Source of the DNA: Zingiber officinale
Taxonomy: Eukaryota; Streptophyta; Magnoliopsida; Zingiberales; Zingiberaceae
Direction: 5' to 3'
Assembly: GCF_018446385.1 (NCBI RefSeq)
Contig: NC_056001.1
Location: 7,335,600-7,399,599 of the forward strand
DNA: 64,000 nucleotides
In this document: in pieces, positions 59,801 through 64,000 of the stretch
How the letters are laid out: every line of letters starts with the position of its first letter
How positions within the stretch are numbered: the stretch's first letter is position 1
Program-made: the position numbers and the translations under genes
The notes under the pieces: generated by a model
Databases searched by the model: none
What the model was told of the DNA's origin: nothing
What the model saw: only the letters and a program-made list of their open reading frames with translations

Positions 59801-62600
59801 CAAATCTTTCAATTAAAATTATATATATTTTCTAATAATACTTTGTCCCATAATAATTGAATATAAAGAAATTATTATTACTTACAATATAATTGAATGA
59901 TATTTTAAAACTATACATTTTATAATGTAATCCATATACGCCAGCAACTATTCAGTGTCAGACAGAGAAAGAATGAATGGAACCTTTCAACCATAATAAA
60001 AATTATTAGGAGCGTCTATTTTTATATTTGATAAAAATGGATGGTTTTTGGAAATTAAATTCAATAACAAGACCTAGAAGAAGAACTACACAGACAAAAA
60101 TAAGAAATGTGTTTCGATGGTAATGAAATAGTTGGCAAAATGAAGTATAAAGTAAATAGGATAAATTTCAAAGAGCTCCAGATTTTAAACATAAATACCC
60201 TGAATTTTGAAGTTACCAAAAGTGTGCTTCTAATAAATTGTATGTATCTTACTATCTTTTGTCCATCCACATTTATAATAATTTTAGAGAATTAGAATTA
60301 ATATTCAAAATATATATATTAAATAAAAATTCATATTTTGTATGATTTTTTTTTTTGAAAACTATATGTAAGTAGTTTATATTTGGCAAATTCCAGTTTA
60401 AATTTTGTAAAATTTTATAATCGTGTCTAAGATATTTATTTCATAGCCATATATATATATAAATATAATATAATTGATTGAGAAAGTGATATATTATGAG
60501 GTAACTAGATTGATAATGTCATATACTAATATGTTAATGCCAATAACTAGTATTAAGATACACATATAATAGACAATGAATTTAATAAATATATGATAAT
60601 TATTAATTTAAAAAATCAAATGATAAATTTAATTTACCCTATTACTTTTAATAAAGATAGATAAAGATCTTTTTGATAGTTGTTGAATGAATTTAAATTT
60701 TGTCCTTGGCTAGGCTTTTCAATCATAATAGCATTGGCTAGCAAAAAGGAAACATAAAATAAATTCTGTCCTAGTTATGTTTATGTGAAGCATTAGTTGA
60801 TGGAGATAACAAATCAAGCTTGTTTGTCTCCATGTTGATGGAGATAAAACAAGCATTAGTTTATGTTTATGCTAATTCATCAAGATTTTCTTTTTTCAAT
60901 TTATTGTATAGCTAAAAACTTTATGCAAGGAAAGAAAAACGAAAGAAATGAATTATATTTTTCATTCATTTCTAAAGAAAAACTAAAGCAATTTGTAGTG
61001 CTAATCATTAAAAACTACTAAATAGAATTATAAAAAACACAACACGTGGTGTTAGCGTTTCAACAAAGAAATGCTCGCAAGTAAATTAGCACTTCAAAAA
61101 AGAATCACTATTAATTAGTATTCCCCATTACTTTTCAACCAAAACACAATCCTTCGAGATTACTTAGAAAAATTCCAATACTTATAACTGGAGTTTCAAG
61201 TCCATGCAATACCACGTCGCATTCTATGTAGGATTCATGGGCTCGCGTTAGGCCCACTATCATAGGCAGTGAAACTTAGCAACGTTATATAAATCTGATA
61301 TACTATGACAGAATTGCTAAAAATTAAATGCCATATAGAGATCTGCATATAGCTCTAAAGAATTAACATCTATATAACAGACCTATACCAAAGGTGGGGA
61401 CTATGGCAGCAACAGATAGAATCCAGTTATACCAAAGGATCACCTATAAAAATGAACTCCAGGTAGTACTCTAATATCTGTTCAGGAACTGTAGTTAAAA
61501 ATAAAACAATGAATTTGGCATCAAAATAACTATGTTAGACTAGTGGGTTCCAAGTTTTCAGAACTACAGTTCGCAAAACACAAAAAGAATGCCTAATCAA
61601 TAATTTCACATGCTTCATACCAGATCCAGTAATAGCCTAATCATAGATGTCATACCATCAGTTAAGCTACATCCAATTATTAAGCTACCATGCATTTATG
61701 ATAGGCAAGTACAATGCTACCTGCTAAGATATACACTAGGGATTTGCATCATCAATTAAAAATTCAGTAAAAAAATATGATATGTTAAAAAATAATTTTA
61801 CTTTGGATATACAAAAGATACATAAATTAATAGAACATTTATTTAATAATACAGATGAAAGTGAAGTATTTAATGGACTCACCTAGCTCTCGTAGTCATG
61901 CTTTAAGTATTTTCTAACTTCAGCGGTTCCCCCATGAATGCATATTTGTTATAATATTCTTTTCATCTGAGCTGCTACTTTGCGAGGGCCAAAAAATCAC
62001 TGGCAATGCCTAAAAGCATGATTAGACATTAAACTACCAAGCTTAACACTTTCTGATTCAGAAATATTAAATTGGAAGCACAGAGAAGATTTTTGTCTAC
62101 ACCCAAGGATCTATAGGCATCTAATAATAAGGTCAAATCGATTTTGTATTTCGTTACCTGCTTAACCATAATGTTTACCTCGAGAATCACTCATTTTCTT
62201 TGGAACTGTTTTCAATCACTTCCTGTAGCCATCTTGTTGATTGTTGGTAAATGTTTGGAAGGCCAATGTGACAATAGTTTTAGCATTCAACAAAAACATT
62301 ATAAATTTATCACAAGACAAATTAGCATTAACAAATAGACAAATTTATCGTTTATAAATTGGTAAAGTTACAAGCACAGAGATATATAGCATGGAGCCAT
62401 GCATCTAAATCTATGTTTTAATAGTGGAACGGTATATTAATTAAATTGTGCTAAGATTGTGCTTTCCAATCATTCATAATAGCAACAAAACCATCAACCT
62501 TTTGACAATTTATTTTTGGACCATATTTTTTCACTCATTCACTTCTTTTTGCAACAAATTGAATTTCAAGAATATCAATTGGATGACTTCTACCGTTTAA
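56884..62600. other. Gene-free AT-rich intergenic DNA
   Basis: No coding gene or RNA was recognised. Microsatellites: (ATT)n at about 58556-58586 and (TA)n at about 59709-59727. A short stretch at 58190-58275 repeats GTCGAC/TTGAC-type words. Open frames such as 60107-60295 and 62144-62338 are short and unlike known proteins. The first ~150 bases must include the UGT promoter. Confidence 0.45.
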
Positions 62601-62619
62601 ATGCCTAACGTAGGTTCCA

Positions 62620-62790
62620 GGATGTAGCACAGATCCAGATGGCGGACAAATGATATTTTAACGTAATGATCAGAGGTCGATTCTTATAAATTGACGATCT
62701 ATGATTAACTCATCATATGTCTAACACATATACATGTACATTTACCTCCATGTATATCCGTGGGACCAACACTCCCACGGCTCTACCTCT
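62620..62790 (+). repeat. Weak tRNA-like SINE candidate
   Basis: GGATGTAGCACAGATCC at about 62620 and AGGTCGATTC at about 62673 sit at spacing like pol III A and B boxes. A perfect GTGGGA/TCCCAC hairpin lies at about 62760-62780. Matches to the box consensus are poor. Confidence 0.25.
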
Positions 62791-62949
62791 TTCTGTTTAA
62801 TGCCTAATGTAGAAGTATCTTTCACGAGACTTCTACAGATTAATGCATACGCAGATAACAATTTGACAATATATAAACTTAGCAATTAGTTAACTTTTCC
62901 TTAGTATATATACAGGACATAATCCAATTTATTATAAGCAGATAACAAT

Positions 62950-64000
62950 TTGATGATATGTAAACTTCGTCCAAGATGATTTGCAACGGATAATCTCGAA
63001 GCGAACTCCTCCAATATTAACATAAGGATTTACTTGGTATTCACCTCAAGATGAGGTGACTAATCCAAGAATTCGGCCGTCTTTCACACATCCACTATTA
63101 AAACACTCATTTTCGGAAACACTCCGGAGGCGAAAAAATCTCGTACAAGACTCCAATACAACAAGAAGAAAAAGGAGAAGCTAATACAAACAAATCTTAT
63201 AAGATTTACAACATTAAAACTCTAGCTTGCTCCTTCTTACTTATCCACCTCTTGATCAACTTGGAAATGCAAAAACACTTTCTTCTAAGTCTTCAAGAAC
63301 TCTGGTGGGGAGTTGGAGAGAATCGATGAAGAAGAATGAAGATGTGAGGAGAAGAAGTCTTCCTGTTTGAAGCCATCAAAGCGCTTTTACCTTCAACCTG
63401 CGCCAACAGTCATATTCCAATCGATCGGCTAATCAATTGGGGCATCTAGATCGATCAGCTGATCGATCTAAATGGCTTCTATGTTCTCGAGAAAAGTCCC
63501 AAAATCGATTGACCAATCGATTCCCGCTGCCTCGTAATATCGTGAGAAAACCTTCCCCAATCGATCGACTGATCAATTGGAATGTCCCAATCGAGAGCAC
63601 ACTGTGCTCTCTTACGAAGTGCCTCAATTGATCATCTGATCGATGGAGCTCTGGCTGAATCGATCGATTGATCAATTCACCTTCTCTCTTCGCGATGACA
63701 CTCCCAGCCCTAACTTAAGTCTAAGGTATCCTTGCCCAACATCCGGTCAACCGTGACCTGTTGGGACTTCCTCATATCTAGCATCCAATCAACCTTAATC
63801 TGCTGGGACTTTGTCACCAAGTGTTGGGTCAATCCTTTAACCCACTTGAACTTACGACCTCATGCCAAGTGTTCGGTCTTCCATGACTCACTTGAACTTC
63901 CCAATACCAGATGTCCAGTCAATCTTAACTCACATGGATTTATCTTCTCGTGCCAAGTGTCTGGTCCTCCATGACCCACTTGAACTTCCAAACAGCAAGT
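62950..64000 (-). mobile_element. LTR-retrotransposon-like sequence, cut by the window edge
   Basis: Read on the minus strand, the text resembles the transcribed part of a monocot LTR. It includes a palindromic CACCTCATCTTGAGGTG near 63040, followed by a segment like the GATACCAAGTAAATCC text I associate with copia-type LTRs. Farther upstream are six ATCGAT palindromes and several diverged ~50-base repeats built on CCACTTGAACTTCC. No ends, coding domains or target duplication are in view, so family and limits are uncertain. Confidence 0.4.
63418..63685. repeat. Cluster of six ATCGAT-based imperfect palindromes
   Basis: Palindromes of about 20 bases occur near 63420 (CAATCGATCGGCTAATCAATTG), 63451, 63494, 63558, 63627 and 63660, here quoted only once. 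They share the words ATCGAT and GATCAATT with a variable centre. They lie inside the LTR-like sequence. Confidence 0.7.

Noticed and set aside
1-64000. A metabolic gene cluster or new defence-type system
   Set aside because: The genes have unrelated housekeeping or regulatory roles, mixed orientations and large spacings; the only enzyme of specialised metabolism is the single UGT.

Overview
The window is nuclear DNA of a flowering plant. Intron-rich genes with GT-AG junctions sit between AT-rich, transposon-filled stretches. The very GC-rich UGT gene and the GC-rich first exons of several other genes suggest a commelinid monocot. The repeat style (RTE LINEs, LTRs with mixed short 'gaggtgcc' text, ATCGAT palindromes) reminds me of Zingiberales, but that is an impression from memory and not a demonstrated placement.

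Layout. 0.5-5.4 kb: ABHD17-like alpha/beta hydrolase (+), with a 5'-truncated LINE in intron 1. 6.7-16.5 kb: RPN12, a 26S proteasome lid subunit (+); its 6.4-kb intron 2 holds a near full-length RTE LINE and a decayed Harbinger element. 18.7-26.9 kb: a Mutator-like (FAR1/Jittery-type) DNA transposon with long terminal inverted repeats, carrying a dead transposase, a broken GRF zinc-finger gene and three later insertions (hAT-like MITE, SINE, solo LTR). 28.1-31.0 kb: plastid-type EamA/DMT transporter (-). 33-35.6 kb: OST4, a 37-residue oligosaccharyltransferase subunit (+), followed by a degenerate tandem copy of its own second half. 36.7-39.8 kb: a PIF/Harbinger element whose transposase frame has one stop, with a ~128-bp tandem array just upstream of the transposase start. 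41.9-44.5 kb: a SAC51-type bHLH gene (+) with the conserved peptide uORF. 47.1-48.6 kb: a small PHD-type zinc-finger gene (+). 49.9-54.9 kb: a GEM-like GRAM-domain gene (+); its intron 2 holds a deletion derivative of the same Harbinger family and an inverted MITE pair. 55.3-56.9 kb: a UGT85-like glycosyltransferase (-). 57-64 kb: gene-free AT-rich DNA ending in LTR-like sequence cut by the window edge.

The nine genes look like unrelated housekeeping or regulatory genes, not a pathway cluster. Exon structures were built by hand; for each multi-exon protein gene the joined lengths divide by three and the reading phase is kept at every junction. The strongest biology is the SAC51-type locus, where a 53-residue uORF is itself split by an intron, and the nested transposons, in which one copy serves as the empty-site control for another.
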